DNA of 64,000 nt, taken from NCBI RefSeq assembly GCF_021021475.1, contig NZ_JAINWL010000001.1, forward strand, positions 992,001 through 1,056,000. Direction: 5' to 3'. Positions 30,686-41,564 of the stretch are shown here, in pieces. The notes below the pieces were generated by a model. The model ran no database searches and was not told the DNA's origin. It was given only the letters and a program-made list of their open reading frames with translations. The DNA is from Citromicrobium bathyomarinum (GTDB taxonomy: Bacteria > Pseudomonadota > Alphaproteobacteria > Sphingomonadales > Sphingomonadaceae). The first letter of the stretch is position 1; every line of letters begins with the position of its first letter. The translations under genes were made by a program, and so were the position numbers.

Positions 30686-32232
30686 GCGGCGTGTGGGCCG
30701 CGCTGATGGGGCTTGGCGGCGTGCTCGCGCAGCATGTCATCCTGGCTGCCTGCGCAATCGGCCTGGGCATCGCGGTCGCGCTGCCGCTGGCGGTGTGGGC
30801 GAGCCGCAGTCAGGCTGTGTCGCGCGCCGCGCTGGGTTTCGCGAGCCTCGTTCAGACGATTCCTGCGCTCGCGCTGCTGGCGCTGTTCTTCCCGATCCTG
30901 CTGAGCCTGCGCGCGGTCTTCGGCGAAGACCTGCCAACGCTCGGCTTTCTGCCCGCACTGCTCGCGCTGGCGCTCTATGCATTGTTGCCGATTTTGCGCA
31001 ACGCGGTGACCGCCCAGACCAATCTCGACCCCGGCGTGATCGAGGCGGCGGACGGCGTGGGGATGAGCTTCTGGCAAAGACTGCGGCTGGTCGAGGCACC
31101 GCTCACCGCGCCCTATATCATGGCGGGGATCCGCACCGCAGCGGTGTGGACCATCGGCGCGGCAACGCTTGCCACCACCATCGGCCAGCCGAGCCTTGGC
31201 GATCCGATCTTCGCCGGATTGCAGACGCAGAACTGGTCGCTGGTGCTGGCGGGTTGCATCGCCAGCGCAGGGCTGGCGATCATCGCCGACGCGCTGCTCG
31301 GCACGATCGAAGCGGGCTTCCGCCGCCGCGCCCGCCGCCTATGGCTGGGCGGTGCGATCGCGGTCGCCATCGGCGTTGCAGCGGCCTTCGTCAGCCAAGT
31401 CGACTGGAGCCGGGACGACGGGCGCGACACGGTGGTCATCGGGACCAAGCAATTCTCCGAACAGCTGATCCTCGGCCGACTGGTGGGGGCGCAGCTGGAG
31501 GAGGCGGGCTACAACGTCGAATATCGCGAAGGCCTCGGCTCGGCAGTGGTTGCGCAGGCTGTCGCCGATGGGTCGATCGACCTCTATTTCGACTATACCG
31601 GCACGATCTGGGCCAACCAGATGAAGCGGACCGACAATCCGGGCCGCGATGCGATGTACGAAGCGATCCGGAAATGGGAGCGCGAGGTGCAAGGCACCCG
31701 CGTGCTCGGCAAGCTGGGGTTCGAAAACGCCTATGCCTTTGCAATGCGCGAAGATCGCGCAAACGAGCTGGGCATTCGCACGATCGAGGATCTGGCGCGC
31801 GCGGGCCCCCAACTGGTCGCGGGCGGCGATCCCGAATGGTTCGAGCGGCCCGAATGGTTCGCGGTGCGCGATGCCTATGGCCTGAAATTCGCCAACCAGC
31901 GCAATTTCTCGCCCACCTTCATGTACGACGCGCTGCGCTCCAGCGAAGCCGACGTGATCACCGCCTATACCTCGGACGGGCGGATTGCGGCGGACAAGCT
32001 GCGCGTGCTCGAAGACCCGCGCGAGGCGCTGCCCAGCTACGACACGCTGATCATCCTCTCGCCGGAGCGGGCGAACGACGAGCGGCTGCTCGCCGCGCTA
32101 CGTCCGTTGCTGGGCACGATCAATGTGGAAGCGATGCGCGAGGCCAACTTCTCTGTCGACCGCACCGACGGCGAGAAGAAAACTCCGCGCGAAGCGGCGC
32201 GCTGGCTCGCGAAAGAGGTCGGTCTGGAATAA
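30682..32232 (+). CDS. Osmoprotectant ABC importer: fused permease and substrate-binding protein
   Basis: This 516-aa protein combines two parts. Residues 1-230 are a BPD-type permease (about six helices) with the EAA loop EAADGVGMSFWQRLRLVEAPL. After a seventh helix (about 215-235) comes an OpuAC-type periplasmic binding domain: TVVIGTKQFSEQLILGRLVG, EYREGLGSAVVAQAVADGSIDLYFDYTGT, ITAYTSDGRIAADKL. Such permease-SBP fusions are known for quaternary-amine importers (OpuF/EgtU-like systems), where the tethered binding domain feeds the channel. The likely substrates are glycine betaine, choline or related compounds. The start is GTG at 30682. Confidence 0.92.
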   Translation: MSGVWAALMGLGGVLAQHVILAACAIGLGIAVALPLAVWASRSQAVSRAALGFASLVQTIPALALLALFFPILLSLRAVFGEDLPTLGFLPALLALALYALLPILRNAVTAQTNLDPGVIEAADGVGMSFWQRLRLVEAPLTAPYIMAGIRTAAVWTIGAATLATTIGQPSLGDPIFAGLQTQNWSLVLAGCIASAGLAIIADALLGTIEAGFRRRARRLWLGGAIAVAIGVAAAFVSQVDWSRDDGRDTVVIGTKQFSEQLILGRLVGAQLEEAGYNVEYREGLGSAVVAQAVADGSIDLYFDYTGTIWANQMKRTDNPGRDAMYEAIRKWEREVQGTRVLGKLGFENAYAFAMREDRANELGIRTIEDLARAGPQLVAGGDPEWFERPEWFAVRDAYGLKFANQRNFSPTFMYDALRSSEADVITAYTSDGRIAADKLRVLEDPREALPSYDTLIILSPERANDERLLAALRPLLGTINVEAMREANFSVDRTDGEKKTPREAARWLAKEVGLE

Positions 32233-32254
32233 GTGGCGTCAGCGCGCTGTCACG

Positions 32255-32680
32255 TCAGGGCCGCGTCCACACCTGCGTCTGGCAGAAGACGGTAACGCAG
32301 CCTTTCACCTCAAGCTCGTTGGGGCCCTTACGCTGGATGACCGAGCGGTAGGTCTTGCCCGACTTGGGATCGTAGATTTCGCCACGCCACTCGTCACCGT
32401 CCTGCCTGAAGCCGGTCAGCACCGGCAGGCCCATCAGCTTGCGGCTGCGCAGGGACTTCTTCGGGTTGTTGATGTCGCGCTGGTCCACTCCGCCGGGCGG
32501 GGTTTCGAGGAACTTGGTGATCTTGCCGCACACGCTGGTGCCGCAATCGCCGATCGTGACGACCGCGTCCTTGTCCTCGGTTACCCACTTCCCGCCGATC
32601 GGATCGGCAGCAAGCGCGGGGACGGCGAGTGCGGCCAGACCGGCAGCACCTGCAAGCATGGCGGGAAGGAGCTTTTTCAT
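32255..32680 (-). CDS. DUF2147 exported protein
   Basis: This protein of 141 aa starts with MKKLLPAMLAGAAGLAALAV and is cleaved near ALA-ADPIGG. The mature domain, PIGGKWVTEDKDAVVTIGDC through LEVKGCVTVFCQTQVWTR, matches the DUF2147 family: a small beta-barrel with 'G.W...D......I..C...CG.I' at the start and 'Y......L.V.GC....C....W.R' at the end. DUF2147 proteins are periplasmic; their role is unknown. A TTG at 32689 would extend it by three residues, but the ATG at 32680 fits the signal peptide. It is convergent with the importer operon. Confidence 0.9.
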   Translation of the reverse strand: MKKLLPAMLAGAAGLAALAVPALAADPIGGKWVTEDKDAVVTIGDCGTSVCGKITKFLETPPGGVDQRDINNPKKSLRSRKLMGLPVLTGFRQDGDEWRGEIYDPKSGKTYRSVIQRKGPNELEVKGCVTVFCQTQVWTRP

Positions 32681-32726
32681 GATGGTCAAACACCTAGAGC
32701 CTTACGGTGTTCCGCAAGATGAACGG

Positions 32727-33791
32727 CTAGGCCAGCCCCGCGCCCATAGGCCAATCGGGTTGAGCGATTCCCAGAACCTTGAACAGGTCGCCCATCTGTT
32801 CGTCCGCGACGAGCCGGTGACGCGCCGCTTCGATCTCCTCCGCGCGCTGCGGCGCGGCCTGCGCCAGCGCGGCTGCGCGCGCGTCGATCCCCAGCGCGGA
32901 AAGAAACGCGCCCTGCGTAGCCGAGCCTAGCACCCGCGACCCTTCGCGCTGGGCGATCTCGGCCAGCGCGGCGAAATCGACATGCGCGGTGAGGTCCGCC
33001 GCGCCAGGCATCGCGAGCGGGTCGATCTTTTCATGCCGCGCGATCGCCTGAAGGGTGGAACCGGTGCGCGCGGCGAGATGGCCGTAGTCGATCGCCAGCG
33101 CCGCGCCGCCCTGCGCCACCAGCCGCCGGGCGATCTCTTGCATCACCGCTGCCGCTCCCGGGCACGTCTCGAGTATCGTGCCGGTCGGCGCATCGGACCA
33201 ATCGGCGGGGACCGCGCTGTCCATCGGCTGGTCGCCGGACACGAAGAGGAATGCGTCATCCTCCCCCAGCCCGACCATGCGTTCGCGCCAGCCTTGTTCT
33301 GTACGGACTAGCTGGCGGACCGGAAGTGCGTCGAAGAACTCGTTTGCCACCAGCAGCAGCGGGCGGCCATTCGGCAGGCTGGTCGGGTCGTTGTGAAAGC
33401 GTGCGCCGGGCACGGATGCGGCCTGCAATGCCCGCAGCGGCGGCGATCCCTCGACGAAGTGCACTTCCGGCTGCAGGCCGAAGCGCGCCATGCTGCGCAG
33501 CGCGTCCGCCGCCAGAGTGCCCCGCCCCGGCCCCAGCTCAACATAGATCGCATCGGGCGGGCTGCCCGCGCGGGTCCAGATATCGGCCAGCCACAGGCCG
33601 ACCAGCTCGCCGAACATCTGGCTGATCTCCGGCGCAGTGGTGAAGTCGCCCGCGCTGCCAAGCGGATCGCGCGCGGCGTAATAATGCGCGTTGCTCTCCC
33701 CCATGAAGCGCGCGACCGGCATGGGCCCGTGCGTCGCGATCAGCCGCCGGAACCGATCGCCCAGATCGCTGCGCTCATTGCTGTCGGTCAG
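32727..33791 (-). CDS. MidA/NDUFAF7-family SAM-dependent methyltransferase
   Basis: The mitochondrial homologue (NDUFAF7/MidA) methylates an arginine of a complex I subunit; bacterial members are presumed protein arginine methyltransferases. The 354-residue frame shows the family features IATHGPMPVARFMGESN, YYAARDPLGSAGDFTTAPE, SQMFGELVGLWLADIW and the SAM loop VELGPGRGTLAADAL. LVANEFFDALPVRQ follows, with DYGHLAARTGSTLQA later. No ATG, GTG or TTG exists at the expected start. The best candidate is CTG at 33791, overlapping the lgt TGA stop (CTGA), which gives LTDSNERSDLGDRFRRLIATHG. The first ATG-coded Met lies inside the conserved domain. Translation is probably coupled to lgt. Confidence 0.88.
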   Translation of the reverse strand: MTDSNERSDLGDRFRRLIATHGPMPVARFMGESNAHYYAARDPLGSAGDFTTAPEISQMFGELVGLWLADIWTRAGSPPDAIYVELGPGRGTLAADALRSMARFGLQPEVHFVEGSPPLRALQAASVPGARFHNDPTSLPNGRPLLLVANEFFDALPVRQLVRTEQGWRERMVGLGEDDAFLFVSGDQPMDSAVPADWSDAPTGTILETCPGAAAVMQEIARRLVAQGGAALAIDYGHLAARTGSTLQAIARHEKIDPLAMPGAADLTAHVDFAALAEIAQREGSRVLGSATQGAFLSALGIDARAAALAQAAPQRAEEIEAARHRLVADEQMGDLFKVLGIAQPDWPMGAGLA

Positions 33792-34672
33792 GATTCGCTC
33801 GTCGCGGGCGCATCGACGCGGCCCGTCTTGTTCTGCATCGCGTAGACGATCACCGCGATTCCGACGAGGATCATCGGAATGCTCAGCCACTGGCCCATCG
33901 ACAGCCCGGTGCGCATCGCGAATTCGGTTAGCTGCGCATCTGGCTGGCGGAAGAATTCGTTGATGAAGCGCGCGGTTGCGATTCCGGCGGTGAACACGCC
34001 GACCAGCAGGCCCGGCTTCCAGCGAGCTTTGGTGAGCCAGAACAACGACAACATGATCGCCATCATCGCCAATCCTTCCAGCCCAGCCTGATAGAGCTGG
34101 CTGGGATGGCGCGCGAGCTGGCTTGGGTCCGACGGGAAGACCATCGCCCATGGCACGTCGGTCGGGCGGCCCCACAGCTCGCCGTTCACGAAATTGGCGA
34201 GTCGGCCGAAGAACATGCCGAAGGGCACGTTGACCGCGATGTAATCCGACACCCGCAACCAGTTGAGCTTGTTGCGATAGCTCACCCACAGCAGCGCCAG
34301 AACCACGCCGATCACCCCGCCGTGGAAGCTCATGCCGCCATCCCACAGGCGCGGCAGGCCCCATGGCATCCAGCCTTCATGGCTGAAATCGACGAACAGT
34401 TCGGGGCGGTAGAAGATCGCGTAGCCCAGCCGCCCGCCGAAGATCACGCCCAGCGTACAGTAAAACAGCAGGTCGTCGACATGGGCCTGATTCATCGGCG
34501 CGCCGGGCGCCTTGATCATCCGCGAGAGGTGCCAATAGGCGAGGACGATGCCCGCGATATAGGCCAGCGAGTACCACCGCAGCGTGAAGAAGCCGAGGTC
34601 GATCCCCGGCGTCAGGCCAAGGTCCGACCAGTAAATCGGCTGGTTTGCAGCTTCTGCCAGTAGTGACAGCAT
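33788..34672 (-). CDS. lgt: Prolipoprotein diacylglyceryl transferase
   Basis: Lgt adds diacylglycerol to the lipobox Cys of prolipoproteins in the inner membrane. The 294-aa protein has about seven transmembrane helices. The Lgt signature GRLANFVNGELWGRPTDVPW is present near residue 150, and the preceding WDGGMSFHGGVIGV is the other conserved patch with the catalytic His. ARHPSQLYQAGLEG and TARFINEFFRQPD complete the family motifs. Two lipoproteins in this window (peptidase at 10.8 kb, nucleotidase at 22.6 kb) and PstS would be its substrates. It is followed by a MidA-like gene with overlapping stop and start. Confidence 0.97.
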   Translation of the reverse strand: MLSLLAEAANQPIYWSDLGLTPGIDLGFFTLRWYSLAYIAGIVLAYWHLSRMIKAPGAPMNQAHVDDLLFYCTLGVIFGGRLGYAIFYRPELFVDFSHEGWMPWGLPRLWDGGMSFHGGVIGVVLALLWVSYRNKLNWLRVSDYIAVNVPFGMFFGRLANFVNGELWGRPTDVPWAMVFPSDPSQLARHPSQLYQAGLEGLAMMAIMLSLFWLTKARWKPGLLVGVFTAGIATARFINEFFRQPDAQLTEFAMRTGLSMGQWLSIPMILVGIAVIVYAMQNKTGRVDAPATSES

Positions 34673-34812
34673 TCCATCGACCCCTTAGAGATGCGCCCGA
34701 ACGATCCCGCCTTGCGCCAACGCGGCTTGCATTGGCACAGGCGGATGTCAGAAAAAAGGACATTGCTCGCACGGCCACAGCGGTCGGCGGGTCACCCGGA
34801 GAGAGGAAATCA

Positions 34813-36500
<1,688 letters not shown>

Positions 36501-36504
<4 letters not shown>

Positions 36505-39269
36505 GCGCTCCGCCCCTCTCCAACCAGCGCGCCATCGTCGACCGGCGCAAGCTCGCCCAGAAGATCGGTGAAACGATCGGCCAGGCGGACGGCGATGGCC
36601 GCAGCGCGCGTGACGCGGTGCTCGCCCTGCTGCGCAAGGCGTTGGAGAACGGGCGTACGGAACTGTCGCGCCGGCTGGCAGAGCATCCCTCTGCCGGCCA
36701 CGCGCAATGCGGGGGGCAAAGCTTCCTGATCGACCAGCTGCTGCGGCTGATCCACGATTTCGCGAGCGACCACCTCGCCCCCGTGCCCGAGGGCAAGCCC
36801 GCACGGGCGATCACTCTGGTCGCCGCCGGCGGCTATGGGCGTGAGGAACTCGCCCCCCACTCCGACATCGACATCGCCTTCTTCGTCGAGCGGGCGGACG
36901 ACCCGCGCACGGTCAAGCTGATCGAGGCGATCCTCTACCTGATGTGGGATCTGGGCCTGACCGTCGGCCATTCGGTGCGCACGGTGGACGACATTGTGAG
37001 CATGTCAAAATCCGACGGCACGATCCTCACCTCGCTGCTCGAATGCCGTTATTTGTGGGGCGACGAAGCGCTTTACGAAGAGGCACGGCGGCGCTTCTAC
37101 GCCGAGGTGGTCGACGGGACCGAGCGGCAGTTCGTCGCCGACAAGCTGCGCGAGCGCGATGCCCGGCACAAGCGGATGGGCGACACGCGCTATGTGGTCG
37201 AACCCAATGTGAAGGAAGGCAAGGGCGGCCTGCGCGATCTGCAGGCGCTTTACTGGATCGGCAAATATATCCACCGGGTGCGCGACGCCGCCGAGCTGGT
37301 CGACGCAGGGCTTTTCACCAAGGCCGAGTACCGCAGCTTCCGCCGCGCCGAGGGCTTCCTGCTGGCAGTGCGCTGCCACCTGCACGAAATCACCGGCCGG
37401 GCGGAAGACCGCCTCACCTTCGACCTGCAGAAGGAGATAGCGCGGCGGATGCATTTCGCCGACCGGCAGGGCAAGGCCGCGGTCGAGCGGTTCATGCAGT
37501 ACTATTTCCTGCAGGCGAAGCGGGTTGGCTCGCTGACCGGCGTGTTCCTCGGCCAGCTGGAGGAACAGTTCGCGAAGAAGCGCGCGCGGCGCGGCCTGCT
37601 CGCCGGGTTCAACGCGCGCCCGCGCATGGTCCGCGGCTACACCGCCTTCGCCGGCAAGCTCGCCGCGCCGGGTGACGACTGGTTCCGCAAGGACCCGATC
37701 CGCCTGATCGAGATCTTTCAGGTGGCCGAGTCCGAACAGCTGGAGATCGACCCGCGCACGATGCGCCAGGCCGATCGAGACAGCGGGCTGATCAACGACG
37801 AGGTGCGCGAATCCCCGCGCGCCAACGCCCTGTTCCTCGATCTGCTGTGCGGGCGCAACGACCCCGAAACCGTGCTGCGGTGGATGAACGAGGCGGGCGT
37901 GTTCGGCCGCTTCGTGCCCGATTTCGGGCGGGTCAACGCGCAGATGCAGTTCAACATGTACCACCACTACACGGTGGACGAGCATACCATCCGCGCGATC
38001 GGTTTCCTCAACGGAATCGAGAAAGGCTCGCTGTCGGAGGAGCATCCGCGTGCGAGCAGGGAGATCCACCGGCTCAAGAGCCGCCGGGCGCTGTTCGTCG
38101 CCACGCTGCTGCACGATATCGCCAAGGGGCGCGGGGGCGACCACTCCGTTCTGGGTGCCGAAGTGGCGGAGAAGCTGTGCCCGCGTTTCGGCCTGACCGA
38201 GGACGAAACCGCACTGGTCGCCTGGATGGTGCGGCAGCATCTGCTGATGAGCCACACCGCCTTCAAGCGCGACATCGCCGACCCCAAGACGGTCGAGGAT
38301 TTCGTGGCCGAGGTCCAGACGCTGGAGCGGCTGCGCCAGCTCGCGATCCTGACCGCGGTCGATATCCGCGCGGTGGGGCCGGGCACGTGGAACAGCTGGA
38401 AAGGCCAGCTGCTTGGCGAACTCTACGACCTCTCGCACGAGCGGCTGCGGCTGGGCCACGCGACCAGCGGGCGCAAGGGCCGGGTCGCGGCCAAGAAGGA
38501 AGCGGTCCGCGCCGAACTGGGCGACAAGGCTGCGCTGATGGACACGCATGAGGACCTGTTCACGGCCCCCTACTGGATCGCCGAACCGCCCGACATCGCG
38601 GCGCGCAACATCGTCCAATATACGGTCGCGCGCGAGCTGGGCGAGGCACTGTCGGTCCATTGCGAGGCGGACGAGGAACGCGGCGCGACGCTGGTCACCG
38701 TGATCGCGGCGGACCATCCGGGCATCTTCATGCGGATCGCGGGCGCGATCCATCTGGTCGGCGGCAACATCATCGACGCGCGCATTCACACCACGCGCAC
38801 CGGCTATGCGGTCGACAATTTCCTGGTGCAGGACCCGCTCGGTCGCCCCTTCGGCGAGGACGACCAGCTCGCCCGGATCGAGCGCAGCATTGCCGACGGT
38901 CTGACCGGCGGCGTGCAGCTGGTGCCCAAGCTGGCCAAGCGCCCGCTGCCCCGGCGCGGCGCGGGCGCGTTCGAGGTGCAACCCTTCGTCGCGTTCGACA
39001 ACGACGCCTCGCACCGCTTCACCGTGATCGAGGTCGGCGCCCGCGACCGCCCCGCCCTGCTCAACCGGCTGGCGCGCGCGCTGTTCGAACAGCACGCGAT
39101 GATCCGCTCCGCCCACATCACCCACTACGGCGAGCGCGCGGCGGACACCTTCTACGTAACCGACCTGACCGGCGACAAGATCACCGATCCCGGCCGCCTC
39201 GAGGCACTGCGCGCCGCCCTCTCCGACGCGGCCAGCGACGAGATGCAGGCCGAGCTAGAGCCTGCTTAG
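36501..39269 (+). CDS. glnD: [Protein-PII] uridylyltransferase / uridylyl-removing enzyme
   Basis: GlnD senses glutamine and adds or removes UMP on PII proteins (GlnB/GlnK), setting nitrogen assimilation. The 922-aa protein has the nucleotidyltransferase site GGYGREELAPHSDIDIAFF (about 112). It also has the GlnD linker and the HD hydrolase domain (HHYTVDEHTIRAIG, LLHDIAKGRGGDHS). Two ACT domains bind glutamine (LVTVIAADHPGIFMRIAGAI and FTVIEVGARDRPALLNRLA). The start is a TTG at 36501 overlapping the stop of the acyl-CoA synthetase gene. In many sphingomonads murJ follows glnD; here an accessory MBL gene follows instead. Confidence 0.97.
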
Positions 39270-39761
39270 AGTCCGGTGGGACGCTCGCTTGCGCAAAACG
39301 CAAGTTGATGAAGCACATGCAGCGCAGCGCGTTTGACAGAGCGCGCGTGGAGGCGGCGCGAATTACGATGTAAAAGAGCGGACCTGCGACGCTAGCACCG
39401 GGCGAGCGAGTAGGAAAACGCGCGGTGGAGATTGTGTTCGGAAGACGGATGGCTGGTTTGCGCTCCACTTTCAGCCCTCAGAGTGCATGTCCGTTCATTC
39501 CGCAAGCGAACCTTCTGACACGAACTTCTTACACCGGTGGACCGGCACAAAGCAGTTCTTTGGTAGCAGTGTCAGAACCGTTAAATTGTAACACAAAGAC
39601 CCATGGCAGAAGGCCGCTGCGCGGCAGGGCGTCTGGCGGTGAGGTAGCGAGCTTGAGTTTAGGTTTGTCCTGCAGCAACGGGAGCAGACAATAGTGTGCC
39701 CTGTCAGGAGTATTGCTTGGGAGAAAGAGACATCAACCGTGGCAGCTGCTACACTCCACCG
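39270..39761. other. Low-GC intergenic stretch at the edge of an accessory insertion
   Basis: The GC content drops visibly from about 39400 on. Short open frames occur (for instance around 39425-39694) but have no recognisable protein character and no good start context. A small hairpin CTTGCG/CGCAAG lies just after glnD (39288-39304). No tRNA or attachment site was recognised. Confidence 0.5.
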
Positions 39762-41348
39762 ATGACTGCTTCAAACCCGCTGACAATCGAAGAGATCGGC
39801 CTCATTAAGGGGCTTACACGCCGAGGTAACCTCACCCAGCAGGCTGTGATTGCGCACTTCTCGCACCCGTCGCGCACCGTCAGTCACAACCTCGTCTCCC
39901 AGATCGCTCGCGGTGTGAGCTACAGCAGCGACATCGCCTACCCGCCAGCGTCCGAAGCCGCCTGCGATTTCTTTCTTCAGCGAGCAAAGGACGGCCTTGT
40001 CGACGAATGCCTCCTATCTCTGGTTGCAGTGGCATCCAACCGCCGAGCGGACCCCGATGTCTATTCGTTCGCCTACTTCTACCACCCGGTCGGGCAGGGC
40101 CTGTTCTGCTCTGGACGCTTCTCGCGCCCCCATCAGCAGCCCTTCCGCTGGGTCTATGACTGCGGCACTGACCTCGGCCGACGCGGCGTCAAGCGCGGCG
40201 AACATGTGCACCGCGAAATCGCGCGGCTCGCCTCCGAACAAGCCGGTGACCCGCCCCATCTCGATCTAGTGACCCTGTCGCACTTCGATGAGGATCATCT
40301 GAGCGGCATTCTCGATCTCGTCGGAACCTTCACCATTGGCACCCTGCTGCTGCCCTACCTCACCCCTTGGCACCGGCTTGAGATTGCGCTCATTGAGGGC
40401 GCGGCTGTCGGGGACGACCTGCTCGACTTCCTCGCCGAACCGACAGCCTTTCTTCTTGAGCGCGCGGAGGGCAGGATCGAGCGCATCGTCCTTGTTCCGG
40501 CGAGTGGTGACGGACCAGCGCTACCGCCGCTGCTCGGACCGGATGAATCTCCGCCTGAGGGACGCGCGCCCGAGGGTGAGCCCGAAATCGAGATCAAGGC
40601 CGAGCCCGCCAAGGGCGAACCAGACGACGCCGCGGGCGCGGATGGCGGCCTTTCCGATCCGAAAGTATCCGTCTTGGTCCGCGGTGGCACAATCACCGTC
40701 GGACGGGCTTGGGAGTTCCTTCCCTATAACGACGCCATCTTCGCCAAGAGCGCCGACGCCGCGTTCCGCGCCAAGGCGCAGCCGCTTGCTGACCAGTTGC
40801 GTCGCTCAACGCCCGCCGCAGCTCGCAAGACCGCGCTCGATACCTTGCTGGCTTTATACGATGTAACCTTCAAGAAGGGGGCCAAGGTCACTCCGTTCGA
40901 GCGTAACGTAATCACACTGTTCCTCTACTCGGGGCCAATCGGACGCGTTGCTCTGCTCGACATCGTTGACCAGATTCCTCGTCATCGCCTCAAACCGATC
41001 GCGGTTTCTCCTTATCGATATTGGGAACATAATCGCTTTGGTCAGTTCCTCACCGGGGACGGCTACCTTAAAACACCCGCGCAGTGGGCGAGCTTCGAGA
41101 CTTTCTACGGAGCCCAGCGCCTCAGCAGGGGCGGCATCTTTCAAGTCATGCATCATGGCTCAGCCAAGAACTGGCATAAGGGGATCGCTGCCAAGCTCGA
41201 TCCGCAGGTGAGCGTGTTCTGCTCAGATCCGGCCAGCAAGCACGGTCACCCGGACTGGGACGTACTCAAGGATTTCTCCGGTTATAATCCGAAACAGGTT
41301 GATTATTGCCACGGGTGGGCCGTTGAAGGAAATTACAGGTTCCTCTGA
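39762..41348 (+). CDS. HTH-like plus ComEC-type MBL-fold metallohydrolase, accessory
   Basis: Residues 1-65 resemble a helix-turn-helix unit (LTIEEIGLIKGLTRRGNLTQQAVIAHF...TVSHNLVSQIARG). From about residue 115 on there is a metallo-beta-lactamase fold of the ComEC/Rec2 kind: WVYDCGTD, then TLSHFDEDHLSGI as the HxxDxDH-like metal site, and near the C-terminus VMHHGSAKNWH and SKHGHPDWDVL. An acidic low-complexity segment (about 240-285) interrupts the fold. ComEC-type MBL domains are nucleases or hydrolases, and orphan forms are common in defence islands; a defence role here is only a guess. The ATG at 39762 lacks a ribosome binding site; TTG at 39717, with AGGAG upstream, is an alternative. 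It sits between glnD and yggS with no partner gene. Confidence 0.75.
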   Translation: MTASNPLTIEEIGLIKGLTRRGNLTQQAVIAHFSHPSRTVSHNLVSQIARGVSYSSDIAYPPASEAACDFFLQRAKDGLVDECLLSLVAVASNRRADPDVYSFAYFYHPVGQGLFCSGRFSRPHQQPFRWVYDCGTDLGRRGVKRGEHVHREIARLASEQAGDPPHLDLVTLSHFDEDHLSGILDLVGTFTIGTLLLPYLTPWHRLEIALIEGAAVGDDLLDFLAEPTAFLLERAEGRIERIVLVPASGDGPALPPLLGPDESPPEGRAPEGEPEIEIKAEPAKGEPDDAAGADGGLSDPKVSVLVRGGTITVGRAWEFLPYNDAIFAKSADAAFRAKAQPLADQLRRSTPAAARKTALDTLLALYDVTFKKGAKVTPFERNVITLFLYSGPIGRVALLDIVDQIPRHRLKPIAVSPYRYWEHNRFGQFLTGDGYLKTPAQWASFETFYGAQRLSRGGIFQVMHHGSAKNWHKGIAAKLDPQVSVFCSDPASKHGHPDWDVLKDFSGYNPKQVDYCHGWAVEGNYRFL

Positions 41349-41494
41349 CGTGTATTGGGCCTGAGCCCGCCATCGACCCGGTAGAGTACGTGATGTTAAA
41401 TGTTCCGCCCCGCAGTCCGACATGATCGCGCATATCAGGCTAGAACCAGTTATCTGATGGTGTCAAAGTCGGCGATTTGTGACACGCGCCAAGT

Positions 41495-41529
41495 GGCAGC
41501 TTTCTGCCGTTCCCGAACGGGAAGCTGCC
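41495..41529. repeat. Intergenic hairpin downstream of the MBL gene
   Basis: GGCAGCTT (41495-41502) pairs with AAGCTGCC (41522-41529), with an inner CGTTC/GAACG stem. There is no T-run, so it is not a standard terminator. A TGTGACACGCG motif lies 15 bases to its left. It lies at the right border of the accessory insertion. Confidence 0.55.
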
Positions 41530-41564
41530 TGTCAGCATGCGACCCCAAGAGCTGCCCCGCCGAG

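Noticed and set aside
32687-32713. EcfG-type promoter (GGAAC-N16-TGTT) before DUF2147
   Set aside because: The -10 element does not match CGTT and the transcript would start almost at the start codon.
37005-39125. 706-aa frame antisense to glnD
   Set aside because: It mirrors glnD, whose nucleotidyltransferase, HD and ACT motifs are complete.
39270-41564. Prophage or IS element around the MBL gene
   Set aside because: No transposase, integrase, terminal inverted repeats or target duplication could be seen.
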